DNA of 64,000 nucleotides, from positions 4,402,001 through 4,466,000 of the forward strand of contig OW818684.1 in the NCBI GenBank assembly GCA_942493135.1, given 5' to 3'. The notes beneath the pieces are model-generated. The model did no database searches. It saw nothing but the letters and a program-made list of their open reading frames with translations, and was not told the origin of the DNA. Positions 45,376 to 53,224 of the stretch are shown in pieces. A program made the position numbers and the translations under genes. Numbering within the stretch: the stretch's first letter is position 1; every line of letters starts with the position of its first letter. This stretch comes from Planctellipticum sp942493135. GTDB lineage: Bacteria > Planctomycetota > Planctomycetia > Planctomycetales > Planctomycetaceae.

Positions 45376-47033
45376 CGCTGCTCTGTCTCCAGGGAGGAAC
45401 ACTCTACGACCCGCGCCACGGGATCGACGGCGAAGTCCGCGATCTCTGGATCGAAGACGGTCGGATCGCAGCAACGCCCGCGGACGCTGCCCGCCGGGCC
45501 GATCGCACCATCGATGCCCGTGGCCTGGTCGTCATGCCGGGCGGCGTCGATATGCACTGCCATATCGCCGGCCCCAAGGTCAACTCGGCCCGCAAGATGC
45601 TGCCCGAAGACCGCCGGAATGGCGAAGTGCTCCCCCGCCGTGGCCGGTTTCGTTCTGGCACGATCGGCAGCATGCCCAGCACGTTCGCCACGGGCTACCT
45701 TTACACCGGCATGGGCTACACCACGGCGTTCGATGCCGCCATTCCCCCGCTCGCCGCCCGCCATGTCCACGAGGAATTCCAGGATATCCCGCTCCTCGAC
45801 AAGGGCTTCCTGGTCCTGATGGGGAACAATCATTTCGCGATGCGGCAGATCGCGGACAAGGAACCGGCACTCCTGAAGGCCTACATGGCCTGGCTGCTGA
45901 AATCCGCCCGCGGCTACGGCATCAAGATCGTCAATCCTGGGGGCGTCGAGAACTGGAAGTCGGGACGGCTCAACGTCTCGTCCGTCGATGACGACGTCGC
46001 CGGCTTCGGCATCACCCCCCGCGCGATTCTGCGGGAACTGGCCACCGCCTGCGACGAACTGAAGCTGCCCCACCCGGTCCACATTCACGGCAATAACCTC
46101 GGCCTGCCGGGGAACTGGTCCACGACGCTCGAAACCATGCAGGCCCTCGAAGGTCGGCGCGGGCATCTGACCCACATCCAGTTCCACAGCTACGGCGGCG
46201 ACGCCGCGGAGCAGGCGACATTCTGCTCGAAGGTCCCGGAACTCGCCGCCTATGTAAACGCCCACCCGAATCTGTCGGTCGACGTCGGCCAGGTGATGTT
46301 CGGCAAGACCACTTCCATGACCGGTGACGGTCCGCTCGGCTACTATCTGCACCGCGTCACCGGGGGCAAATGGTTCAGCGGCGACCTCGAACTGGAATCC
46401 GGCTGCGGCATCGTTCCGATCCAGTACAAGCAGAAGAGCTTCGTTCACGCCCTGCAGTGGGCGATCGGGCTGGAGTGGTACCTGCTCGTCGACGACCCCT
46501 GGCGGATCGCGATGAGCACCGACCATCCCAACGGGGCCAGCTTCCTCGCCTACCCGGAGATCATCGCCCTGCTGATGGACCGCGGCCTGCGACAGGATTT
46601 TCTGGCAACGCTGCCGGAAAAGCTGCGATCCCACTGCACGCTCGCGGACCTGACCCGCGAATACACGCTCAACGAGATCGCCATCATCACCCGGGCCGCC
46701 CCCGCTCGAATGCTGGGACTGGACCGCAAAGGACACCTGGGAATCGGCGCCGACGCCGACGTCACTGTTTATTCGCCCCAGGACGACCGCCAGCGGATGT
46801 TCGAGCTGCCGCGGTATGTGATCAAGTCCGGCGAAGTCGTCCTGGACGACGGCGAACTCCGCGACGATCCTCCCGGCCGCACCCTGCACGTCGAATCGTC
46901 CTACGACCGCGACATCGAACTGCACATCGCCAGGTGGTTTGCCAACTACTCCACCGTCCAGTTTGCGAATTACCCGGTGCAGGAACACGAGCTCGGGCTG
47001 AATGAACGGCACAGAGCCGGCACAACGCCGTAG
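45372..47033 (+). CDS. fhcA: Formylmethanofuran dehydrogenase subunit A / FhcA-like amidohydrolase
   Basis: 553 residues. This is the amidohydrolase subunit of the formyltransferase/hydrolase complex of C1 metabolism with tetrahydromethanopterin. Metal-site residues are visible: H62 and H64 (MHCHIAGPKV), K185 (GIKIVNPGG), H237/H239 (HIHGNNLG), H272 and D384 (STDHPNGAS). In methylotrophs FhcA belongs to FhcABCD and releases formate from formyl-methanofuran or its analogue. No fhcB, C or D is in the window. It overlaps the deacetylase gene by 4 bp, so the two are translated together. Other amidohydrolases are less likely because the long FwdA-type insert is present. Confidence 0.9.
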   Translation: MTLLCLQGGTLYDPRHGIDGEVRDLWIEDGRIAATPADAARRADRTIDARGLVVMPGGVDMHCHIAGPKVNSARKMLPEDRRNGEVLPRRGRFRSGTIGSMPSTFATGYLYTGMGYTTAFDAAIPPLAARHVHEEFQDIPLLDKGFLVLMGNNHFAMRQIADKEPALLKAYMAWLLKSARGYGIKIVNPGGVENWKSGRLNVSSVDDDVAGFGITPRAILRELATACDELKLPHPVHIHGNNLGLPGNWSTTLETMQALEGRRGHLTHIQFHSYGGDAAEQATFCSKVPELAAYVNAHPNLSVDVGQVMFGKTTSMTGDGPLGYYLHRVTGGKWFSGDLELESGCGIVPIQYKQKSFVHALQWAIGLEWYLLVDDPWRIAMSTDHPNGASFLAYPEIIALLMDRGLRQDFLATLPEKLRSHCTLADLTREYTLNEIAIITRAAPARMLGLDRKGHLGIGADADVTVYSPQDDRQRMFELPRYVIKSGEVVLDDGELRDDPPGRTLHVESSYDRDIELHIARWFANYSTVQFANYPVQEHELGLNERHRAGTTP

Positions 47034-47141
47034 GGCAGGCTCCCCCCCGCCGACAATCGCCCTGCCGCGCGACACTATTGAACGTCCGCGGGACACCGTC
47101 GGCATTCAGCTCCGTGCCTCAGGTCGCGCGAGTCTTCACCG

Positions 47142-47200
47142 GTCTTGCGTCTTCTCTGCGACCTCCTCTTTCCTCTGCGTCTCGGCGAGCGATCTTTACC
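47142..47200 (+). repeat. CTCTGCG-type intergenic repeat, copy 1
   Basis: A pyrimidine-rich element (GTCTTGCGTC...TTCTCTGCGACC...CCTCTGCGTCTC...GAGCGATCTT) lies between convergent fhcA and the 47220-48098 gene. Similar elements appear at 48448-48498 and 50900-50950. It could mark a transcription end region. Confidence 0.55.
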
Positions 47201-47219
47201 TCCTCGGCCGGCTCGCCTG

Positions 47220-48098
47220 CTACTCCTCCCCCGTAAACCGTCGATACAACGCCGCCGCCTCGACGTTCTGGCGTTCCAGATCCTTGAGATCTTTCGCGGT
47301 GAGTTCTTCCGTCTTCGGCTGCCCGTCCGCCGTCCGCGTGATCGTCATCACGATCCCCGCTTCCGACTTCTCGACGATCTGAAGCTGGGCCCCGCGAAAG
47401 TAACCCCGGATCGTCCGATCGACCGGCGGCGCTGCGAACCCGCGATTGATAAAGAGCTGCTGCATCTGCGGAGGGATGCCGCCGGCCCGGATCTGAACTT
47501 GAATCTGCCCCGCCGCTCCGCCGCCCCGTTTTTCCTCGAACTGCCTGCCTGCCGCGGCATCCAGTTTCTTCAGGGCATCCAGCGAGGGAGCCTGGTGCTC
47601 GACAATCTCGACCCCGTCCGGCTTCCGCGTGACCACCCGCATCCGCAGGTCTTTCCCCTTGTCCTCTTCCAGGGTCGACTCGATCGCGCCGGCCTTGATG
47701 ACCATCTTGCGCCGTCCGTTGTTGTCGGTGATCGACGTCGAGATGGAATCTGTCAGTCCGGCCGGCACCTTCACGTCCAACCCGCCTGCCGCTTCCAGCA
47801 AATTGGCCGCGGCCGCAAAGTCCTTCTTCAAGGCGTCGAGATCCGCGGCCTTGATCTGCTTGACGGAAACAGCGTCCCCTCTCTTCTCCGTCCATTGGCC
47901 GCTGATCGCACCGGTGCTGCTCTTGAGCAGAGACAGCGTCGTTTTGACGGCGATCGCTTCGCCCGGCTCCGCCTGCTTCTCGACGGCCTGTTCCGGCTCA
48001 GGCGGCGGAACCTTCGGTCCGGCATCTTCGGCAAAGGTTCTTGCGGCCCCGGGAAGCCCCAGGGCCAGAACAACCAGCAGACCACGAACCAGCAACAT
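47220..48098 (-). CDS. Hypothetical secreted protein
   Basis: 292 residues from the ATG at 48098. The N-terminus MLLVRGLLVVLALGLPGA is a signal peptide, with GAAGG 8 nt upstream. The mature part is acidic and hydrophilic, with segments VKTTLSLLKSSTGAISGQWTEKRGD, SISTSITDNNGRRKMVIKAG and IRGYFRGAQLQIVEKSEAGIVM. I do not recognise a family. An alternative GTG at 48107 is possible. It is convergent with fhcA. Confidence 0.6.
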   Translation of the reverse strand: MLLVRGLLVVLALGLPGAARTFAEDAGPKVPPPEPEQAVEKQAEPGEAIAVKTTLSLLKSSTGAISGQWTEKRGDAVSVKQIKAADLDALKKDFAAAANLLEAAGGLDVKVPAGLTDSISTSITDNNGRRKMVIKAGAIESTLEEDKGKDLRMRVVTRKPDGVEIVEHQAPSLDALKKLDAAAGRQFEEKRGGGAAGQIQVQIRAGGIPPQMQQLFINRGFAAPPVDRTIRGYFRGAQLQIVEKSEAGIVMTITRTADGQPKTEELTAKDLKDLERQNVEAAALYRRFTGEE

Positions 48099-48300
48099 GA
48101 CAAACACCTTCACAGGAGGCGGTCTCCGGAACCCGCGTCCCGGCCCCTGCCAGTCTACCGCGACCGGGTGCCGCAATGGAGTCGAATCCTGGAGGGAGGG
48201 TGTTATTGGTTCTTTGTGATTTGAACTTTGTCAGTGGGGCCGATTCGCAGCAACTCTGCTCCTGGCTCTTCCGTTCGACATTCCGCCTTCTTCAATTCTT

Positions 48301-48420
48301 GAAGAAGCGAATAGGGAATAGCGAGCAGCGAGTAGCCAGAGAAGAGAGCTGATCGCGAATCGCCAGACAAATCCGTCTCGGCCGTTCTGGCTCTCGACTC
48401 TTGTCTCTCGACTTACTCGC
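48301..48420. repeat. Long imperfect inverted repeat, copy 1 of a dispersed pair
   Basis: The element contains GAATAGCGAGCAGCGAG, AGTAGCCAGAGAAGAG, TGATCGCGAATCGCCAGA and GGCTCTCGACTCTTGTCTC. A diverged second copy lies at 59894-60006. The arms GCGAGTAGCCAGAGAA and TTCTGGCTCTCGACTCTTG can pair imperfectly, so it is also self-complementary. Confidence 0.6.
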
Positions 48421-48447
48421 GTCGTTGCGTGAAATCTTCTCCCGTAG

Positions 48448-48498
48448 GTCTTCTCTGCGGCCTCTGCTCACCCTGCGTCTCTGCGAGAGATCTTCGCG
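48448..48498 (+). repeat. CTCTGCG-type intergenic repeat, copy 2
   Basis: GTCTTCTCTGCGGCCTCTGC...CCCTGCGTCTCTGCGAGAG...ATCTTCGCG. It lies just before the end of the FmdB gene and resembles copies at 47142 and 50900. Confidence 0.55.
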
Positions 48499-48501
48499 AT
48501 C

Positions 48502-48813
48502 TCACTCGCCCGACTTGCCGCCCGAGGACTTCGAGCCGCCGTCGGACTTCCCGGAATTTCCGGAATCGCTCTTCGGCGCGGAGTCGCCCGAGGCCGGCTT
48601 GTCCGAGCTCGCCCCCTTCTTGTAGTTCTCGCTGCGGTAGTCGGTGATATAGAAACCCGACCCCTTGAACAGCAGCCCCGCTCCCGGACCGATCAGCCGG
48701 CGGGCCTTCTTCTTGCCGCACGACGGGCACTTCTTCGTCGCCTCCGCCGACATCGGCTGAAACTCTTCCCAACCATGCTGGCAGGCGTCGCATGTGTAGT
48801 CGTACGTAGGCAT
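48502..48813 (-). CDS. FmdB-family zinc-ribbon protein
   Basis: 103 residues from the ATG at 48813. The N-terminus MPTYDYTCDACQHGWE with the second pair CPSCGKKKA is the FmdB/CxxC_CxxC_SSSS zinc ribbon. The C-terminus is a Ser/Gly/Lys-rich tail (KSDSGNSGKSDGGSKSSGG), typical of this family. FmdB proteins were first found near formamidase/amidase genes. The function is unclear and may be regulatory. It follows grpE on the same strand, separated by an intergenic repeat. The longer TTG start at 48822 lacks a better ribosome site. Confidence 0.88.
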   Translation of the reverse strand: MPTYDYTCDACQHGWEEFQPMSAEATKKCPSCGKKKARRLIGPGAGLLFKGSGFYITDYRSENYKKGASSDKPASGDSAPKSDSGNSGKSDGGSKSSGGKSGE

Positions 48814-48840
48814 CGCAATCAACCTTTGAGGGCGCTAAAG

Positions 48841-48993
48841 CACGAAATCTCGGAGCGGAAAACTCGAAATTCGAAGCACGAGATCCGAAACAAATTCAAA
48901 GCCCGAAATTCAAAACAAATCCCGATCTCGCCCGTTTCCGATTTCGGATTTCTGTCCGATTGATTCGGATTTCGTGCTTCGGATTTCGGATTT
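48841..48993. repeat. Large imperfect inverted repeat between fmdB and grpE genes
   Basis: A left block (TCGAAATTCGAAGCACGAGA near 48864-48883 and its continuation) matches a right block near 48966-48991 in reverse complement at most positions (about 23 of 26 in the core). A quasi-periodic CGAAATTC / AATTCAAA pattern fills the centre. It can fold as a long hairpin just past the grpE stop. Confidence 0.65.
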
Positions 48994-49506
48994 TTACTGC
49001 TTTGCCGACGCCACAATGACCTTACTCGGCCGCACCACGCGGTCGTGCAGCAGATAGCCCTTCTCGACGTCCTGCAGCACAGTCATCGGCGGATGCTCTG
49101 CCGACGGCATCTGCGTGATGGCTTCGTGGATGTTCGGGTCGAACTCCAGACCGACGGCCGCGATCGCCTGCACGCCGAACTGACCCAGCGACGACTCGAA
49201 CTGCTTCTGCACCATCTTCACCCCGGTGATCAGATCGTCGGCGTTCTTCGAGGTCTCCGCGGCGGCCAGCGTCCGGTCGAGTCCATCGAGTCCCGGCAGC
49301 AGCGCCTTCAGCAGCGGCAGCGCCAGGTACTTGCGATCCTCTTCCATCTCGCGCTGGATCCGCCGGCGGAAGTTGTCGAGATCCGCCATCGCCCGCGCCC
49401 ACTTGTCCTTGTACTCGTCCCGCTCGGCCAGCGCCTGCTGAAGCTGAGAGTCGAGCGACTCGCCTTCGCTCGTGGTTTCATCATTCGGAGTGGGAACGTC
49501 AGTCAT
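48994..49506 (-). CDS. grpE: GrpE nucleotide exchange factor
   Basis: 170 residues. An N-terminal coiled coil (LQQALAERDEYKDKWARAMADLDNFRRRI) is the GrpE dimer helix; LLPGLDGLDRTL, GVKMVQKQFESSL and the C-terminal beta domain with LEFDPNIHEAI and GYLLHDRVVRPSKVIVA follow. It releases ADP from DnaK. No dnaK is in the window. It starts 42 bp after the dnaJ stop, so it is in the same operon. Confidence 0.95.
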   Translation of the reverse strand: MTDVPTPNDETTSEGESLDSQLQQALAERDEYKDKWARAMADLDNFRRRIQREMEEDRKYLALPLLKALLPGLDGLDRTLAAAETSKNADDLITGVKMVQKQFESSLGQFGVQAIAAVGLEFDPNIHEAITQMPSAEHPPMTVLQDVEKGYLLHDRVVRPSKVIVASAKQ

Positions 49507-49548
49507 GAGTCATTACCTCTGATCGCGCGTGGTGCGCGGAAAACGGAT

Positions 49549-50706
49549 TCAATCAGCCGCCGCGTCTTCCTGGCCCGTGAAGTATTCCTTCACCTGCTCG
49601 AAGAAAGATTTGCGATGCGGGCTGACGTGCTTGTTGTCCAGCTCCGCCATCTCGCGGAGCAGCTTTTCCTGCTGCTTGTTGAGCTTCTTCGGAACCTCGA
49701 TAGTCACATCCACCAGCAGATCGCCCCGCGCGCCGCCGTGCGGATCGGGCATCCCGAGGCCCCGCAGCCGGATGGTCTCCCCGGGCTGCGTCCCGGCCAG
49801 AATCTTGAGCCGATGCTTGCCGGTCAGCGTCGGAATATCGAACTCGGTCCCCAACGCCGCCTGAGAATACGTCAGCGGCACCCGGCAGCCCAGGTCGCGA
49901 CCCAGCCGCTCGAACATCTTGTGCGCTTTGACCCGGATCTCGACGTACAGATCGCCCGCCGGTCCGCCATTCTCGCCCGGTTCCCCTTCGCCTCGCAGAC
50001 AGAGTTGCATGTCGTTGTCGACGCCTGCCGGGACGCGGACTTCGAGCTTCGCCCGCTCGGCTTTGACCTTGCTCCCCTGGCACTCCTCGCACTTCTCGCG
50101 AATGATCTGTCCCGCGCCGCGGCAGGCCGGGCAGGTGGTCTGCACGCGGAAGAACCCCTGCGACTGCACGACCTGGCCGCGCCCGCCGCAATAGTCGCAG
50201 TTGACCGGGCTGGTGCTGGGCTTGGCCCCCGATCCGCCGCAGGTCACGCAGGAGACGTGCCGCAGGATTTCGAGTTCGCGCGTGCAGCCGACGGCCGCCT
50301 CGGCCAGCTCAATCGTAATCGACGTCTTCAGGCTGTCGCCGCGCCGCGCCCGAGGTCCACCTCCCCCCCGTCGCGACTTCTGCCCGCCGAACATGTCCCC
50401 GAAGCCGAACAGATCGCCGAACGCGTCGAAAATGTCGTTGACGTCCTGGAAACCGGCTCCGCCACCGCCACCGGCCCCCTGCACGCCGGCATGGCCAAAT
50501 TTGTCGTAACGGGCCTTCTTCTCGGGAGTGCTCAACACGTCGAAGGCCTCGGCGGCCTCCTTGAATTTGGCGATGGCTTCTTCGTCCCCCGGATTGCGGT
50601 CGGGGTGGTGCTTCCCGGCGAGCTTGCGGTACGCCCGCTTGATCTCATCAGCGGACGCCGTCTTCTCGACGCCGAGAATTTCGTAATAGCAGATTTTGGT
50701 TGGCAT
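49549..50706 (-). CDS. dnaJ: Chaperone protein DnaJ
   Basis: 385 residues. J-domain with HPDRNPGD, a Gly/Phe-rich linker (GAGGGGGAGFQDVNDIFDAFGD), the zinc domain with CVTCGGSG, CDYCGGRG, CPACRGAG and CEECQGSK, then the C-terminal substrate domains. It delivers clients to DnaK. It lies upstream of grpE and downstream of groEL1 on the same strand. A run of repeats and a terminator separate it from groEL1, so it may have its own promoter. Confidence 0.97.
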   Translation of the reverse strand: MPTKICYYEILGVEKTASADEIKRAYRKLAGKHHPDRNPGDEEAIAKFKEAAEAFDVLSTPEKKARYDKFGHAGVQGAGGGGGAGFQDVNDIFDAFGDLFGFGDMFGGQKSRRGGGGPRARRGDSLKTSITIELAEAAVGCTRELEILRHVSCVTCGGSGAKPSTSPVNCDYCGGRGQVVQSQGFFRVQTTCPACRGAGQIIREKCEECQGSKVKAERAKLEVRVPAGVDNDMQLCLRGEGEPGENGGPAGDLYVEIRVKAHKMFERLGRDLGCRVPLTYSQAALGTEFDIPTLTGKHRLKILAGTQPGETIRLRGLGMPDPHGGARGDLLVDVTIEVPKKLNKQQEKLLREMAELDNKHVSPHRKSFFEQVKEYFTGQEDAAAD

Positions 50707-50710
50707 GAGC

Positions 50711-50745
50711 CGGGTATCGGGTATCGGGATTCGGGTATCGCAGAA
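50711..50745. repeat. 7-nt-period repeat (CGGGNNT)
   Basis: Five consecutive units of the form CGGG-NN-T and ending in CGCAGAA; variable dinucleotides are TA, TA, AT, TA. It shares 31 of 35 positions with 55275-55309, including the same flank. It lies just upstream of the dnaJ start. Confidence 0.65.
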
Positions 50746-50772
50746 ACAGTCGACAGCGTCAGTCTGCGCGTG

Positions 50773-50793
50773 GTAGGGCCGGCTGTGCCGGCC
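50773..50793. repeat. Short palindromic hairpin, member of a covarying pair
   Basis: GTAGGG followed by arms CCGGC / GCCGG around a TGT loop and closing CC. The sister element at 52717-52737 has TCCGC / GCGGA in the same frame. Two of the pairs differ in both arms and remain paired. Confidence 0.6.
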
Positions 50794-50846
50794 ATCCGTT
50801 TCGTGGGCTGAACGCCCTCAAACACCGCCGCGACTGGCCAGTCCGA

Positions 50847-50888
50847 CATTTTGCGATTTGCATTTTGCACTTTTCATTTTGCAATGAC
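50847..50888. repeat. Three tandem 14-nt units beginning CATTTTGC
   Basis: CATTTTGC occurs at 50847, 50861 and 50875, exactly 14 nt apart; the middle unit is the CATTTTGCACT word also found at 26529. It lies in the groEL1-dnaJ gap. Confidence 0.55.
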
Positions 50889-50899
50889 TTCACTTCCGA

Positions 50900-50950
50900 C
50901 TTCTCTGCGACCTCTGTCAGCTCTGACTCTCCGCGAGAGGTCTTCTTCTC
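50900..50950 (-). repeat. CTCTGCG-type intergenic repeat, copy 3
   Basis: CTTCTCTGCGACCTCTG...CTCTGAC...CTCCGCGAGAGGTCTTC, matching copies at 47142 and 48448 in order and spacing of blocks. Confidence 0.5.
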
Positions 50951-50971
50951 CCCGGCGGTCACCCGGTTGGA

Positions 50972-51008
50972 AGAAGAGCCCGGCCTCCATTGAGGACCGG
51001 GCTCTTCT
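50972..51008 (-). terminator. Intrinsic terminator after groEL1
   Basis: A 12-bp perfect stem (50972-50983 and 50997-51008; AGAAGAGCCCGG / CCGGGCTCTTCT) with a partly pairing loop lies about 30 bp past the groEL1 stop. On the minus strand it is followed by TCCAACC after TTCT. Confidence 0.65.
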
Positions 51009-51040
51009 CCGGCGATCCGCGATCCGCGACAGACAGTAAG

Positions 51041-52657
51041 TTACCTGACGGCCCCTTCGACGGACTTCTTCTTGCCGCCGGCCGGCTCGTCGGTGCGGGT
51101 CACGCAGACCTGCGTCGTGAGCATCAGACCGGCGATCGACGACGCGTTGAGCAACGCGTTCTTGACGACCTTGGCGGGATCGATCACACCGGCCTTGTAC
51201 ATGTCGGTGTACTTGCCGGCATTGGCGTCGTAGCCCTGGTTGGTCGGCAGGTTGCGGACTTCGTCCACCACCACCGCACCGTCGCCGCCGCCGTTATCGA
51301 CGATCTGCCGCAGCGGGGCTTCCAGAGCCTTCGCCACGATGTGCACGCCGATCTTCTCGTCCCCCTTGGCCTTCACTTCGCTGACCGCAGCGATGGCCCG
51401 CAGCAGGGCCACGCCGCCGCCCGGGAGGATCCCTTCTTCCACCGCAGCGCGGGTGGCGTGCAGGGCGTCTTCCATCCGGGCCTTGGTCTGCTTCATTTCG
51501 GCTTCGGTCGCGGCGCCGACGGAGATGATCGCCACTCCGCCGGTCAGCTTCGCCAGCCGCTCCTGGAACTTCTCGCGATCGTACTCGCTCTCGGTTCCTT
51601 CGATCTGCTTGCGCACCTGATCGACGCGGGCCTTGATGTGCGACGGGTCGCCGGCCCCTTCAATGATCGTGCAGTCTTCCTTGCCGACTTCGACCCGCTT
51701 GGCGCGGCCGAGATGGGACAACTCGACGGCGTCGAGCTGGATGCCGAGGTCTTCGCTGATCAGCGTTCCGCCCGTCAGGACGGCCATGTCGCCCATCATC
51801 GCCTTGCGGCGGTCGCCGAAGCCCGGCGCCTTGACCGCACAGATCTGCAGCACGCCGCGGAGCCGGTTGACGACGAGCGCCGTCAGCGCTTCCCCTTCCA
51901 GGTCTTCGGCGACGACCAGCAGCGGCTTGCCGCGCTGAGCGACCTTCTCCAGCAGCGGCACGAATTCCCGCAGGCTGGAGATCTTCTTCTCGTGCAGAAG
52001 GATGTAGCAATCCTCCAGGATGCATTTCATCTCTTCTGGATGCGTGACGAAGTACGGGGAAACGAACCCCTTGTCGAACTGCATCCCTTCGGCGAGTTCG
52101 AGGGTCGTCGAATTCCCCTTGCCTTCCTCGACGGTGATCACGCCGTCCCGGCCGACCTTCTCCATCGCGTCCGCGATCAGATCGCCGATCGTGCGGTCGT
52201 TGTTGGCGGAGATGGCGCCGATCTGGGCGATCTCCTGCTTCGACGAAACCGGCTTGGCCATCTTCTCGATGAACGCGATCGCGGCTTCGACCGCCTTGTC
52301 GATCCCCTTGCGGACGACGGTGGGATTGGCCCCCAGCGTCAGGCTCCGGAGACCTTCATTGTAGATCGCCCGGGCCAGGACCGTGGCGGTCGTCGTGCCG
52401 TCGCCGGCGACGTCGCTGGTCTTGCTGGCGACTTCGTTCACCAGCTTGGCGCCCATGTTCTCGAACGGATCGTCGAGTTCGACTTCCTTCGAGACTGTGA
52501 CGCCGTCCTTCGTAACCACCGGGTTGCCGAAGCTCTTGTCGATGATCACGTTTCGGCCGGTCGGCCCCATCGTGACTGCGACCGCTTTGGTCAGGGTATC
52601 CACGCCGCGCAGCAGCTTCAGGCGGGCGCGGTCGTCAAACAGCAGTTGCTTCGCCAT
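51041..52657 (-). CDS. groEL1: Chaperonin GroEL, tail-less copy (GroEL1)
   Basis: 538 residues, a full 60-kDa chaperonin subunit. ATP-site DGTTTATVLA, hinge and apical motifs GDMAVLTGG and the LEEGILPGGGVALLRA-like VEEGILPGGGVALLRAI are all present. The C-terminus ends GGKKKSVEGAVR, without the GGM repeat tail of typical GroEL. It therefore probably has a modified cavity or client set. It is preceded on the minus strand by groES, with a palindromic repeat between. Planctomycetes often have more than one groEL. Confidence 0.96.
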   Translation of the reverse strand: MAKQLLFDDRARLKLLRGVDTLTKAVAVTMGPTGRNVIIDKSFGNPVVTKDGVTVSKEVELDDPFENMGAKLVNEVASKTSDVAGDGTTTATVLARAIYNEGLRSLTLGANPTVVRKGIDKAVEAAIAFIEKMAKPVSSKQEIAQIGAISANNDRTIGDLIADAMEKVGRDGVITVEEGKGNSTTLELAEGMQFDKGFVSPYFVTHPEEMKCILEDCYILLHEKKISSLREFVPLLEKVAQRGKPLLVVAEDLEGEALTALVVNRLRGVLQICAVKAPGFGDRRKAMMGDMAVLTGGTLISEDLGIQLDAVELSHLGRAKRVEVGKEDCTIIEGAGDPSHIKARVDQVRKQIEGTESEYDREKFQERLAKLTGGVAIISVGAATEAEMKQTKARMEDALHATRAAVEEGILPGGGVALLRAIAAVSEVKAKGDEKIGVHIVAKALEAPLRQIVDNGGGDGAVVVDEVRNLPTNQGYDANAGKYTDMYKAGVIDPAKVVKNALLNASSIAGLMLTTQVCVTRTDEPAGGKKKSVEGAVR

Positions 52658-52716
52658 CTCTGAAAAATCCTTGTGGACGGGTTGGTCGGAGTGTCAGGGG
52701 GAGCCCGCCAGCATCC

Positions 52717-52774
52717 GTAGGGTCCGCTGTGCGGACCATCTGTAACGTCATGAGGTCCGCACAGCGGACACTAC
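52717..52774. repeat. Double palindromic repeat between groES and groEL1
   Basis: A 21-nt left element (52717-52737) and a right element (52754-52774) are reverse complements at 20 of 21 positions, with a 16-nt centre. Each element is itself nearly palindromic (TCCGC-TGT-GCGGA). It can act as a hairpin in the groES-groEL1 transcript. Its family partner is at 50773-50793. Confidence 0.7.
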
Positions 52775-52797
52775 AGACGACCGGACGGTCAATTCAC

Positions 52798-53088
52798 TTA
52801 GCCCAGCACTTTGGCCAGGATGTCCGATTCCCGCAGGATCTTGACGTCCTTGCCGTTCACTTCGATTTCCGTCCCGCCGTACTTGGCGAACAGAACTTCG
52901 TCGCCGATCGCCAGCGAAATCGGGTGACGCTCGCCATTGTCCAGCAGCCGGCCCGGGCCCACCGCAACAACCTTGCCGCGCTGCGGCTTCTCTTTGGCGG
53001 CGTCCGGCAGGACGATCCCCCCCGCGGTCTTCTCTTCAGCGGTCAGCGGCTCGACAACAACGCGATCATCCAGAGGTTTCAGCGACAT
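52798..53088 (-). CDS. groES: Co-chaperonin GroES
   Basis: 96 residues from the ATG at 53088. It starts MSLKPLDDRVVVEPL, then AGGIVLPDAAKEKPQRGKVVAVG, the mobile loop and dome region, and ends ESDILAKVLG. An AGGAG site lies 9 nt before this ATG; the ATG at 53097 would sit directly on the ribosome site and is less likely. GroES caps GroEL. It lies between the two groEL genes on the same strand. Confidence 0.95.
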   Translation of the reverse strand: MSLKPLDDRVVVEPLTAEEKTAGGIVLPDAAKEKPQRGKVVAVGPGRLLDNGERHPISLAIGDEVLFAKYGGTEIEVNGKDVKILRESDILAKVLG

Positions 53089-53176
53089 ACTCTTCATCTC
53101 CTGTGTCTCAGCGACTGCCCGTCGCAGTCTGCACTTGTGGTCCGATTGTGGGAATCAAAAAACTGTCGGGCGACCG

Positions 53177-53205
53177 GCCGGAGGAGCTTTGCAACATCCT
53201 CCGGC
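53177..53205 (-). terminator. Candidate terminator after groEL2
   Basis: Inverted repeat GCCGGAGGA / TCCTCCGGC (53177-53185 and 53197-53205). On the minus strand it is followed about 15 nt later by a run of six T. It is placed about 20 bp past the groEL2 stop. The distance to the T-run makes it tentative. Confidence 0.45.
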
Positions 53206-53224
53206 GTGCACCCGGAGGTTCGAA

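Larger units (their letters stand above)
48099..48501. other. Intergenic region with two repeat elements
   Basis: 403 bases upstream of the 47220-48098 gene and at the end of the FmdB gene. It is filled largely by the repeats listed at 48301-48420 and 48448-48498. No gene is supported. Confidence 0.5.
50707..51040. other. Intergenic region dense in repeats between groEL1 and dnaJ
   Basis: 334 bases holding the heptad repeat (50711-50745), a palindrome (50773-50793), a 14-nt triplet repeat (50847-50888), a CTCTGCG element (50900-50950) and the groEL1 terminator. No gene is seen. Confidence 0.7.
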
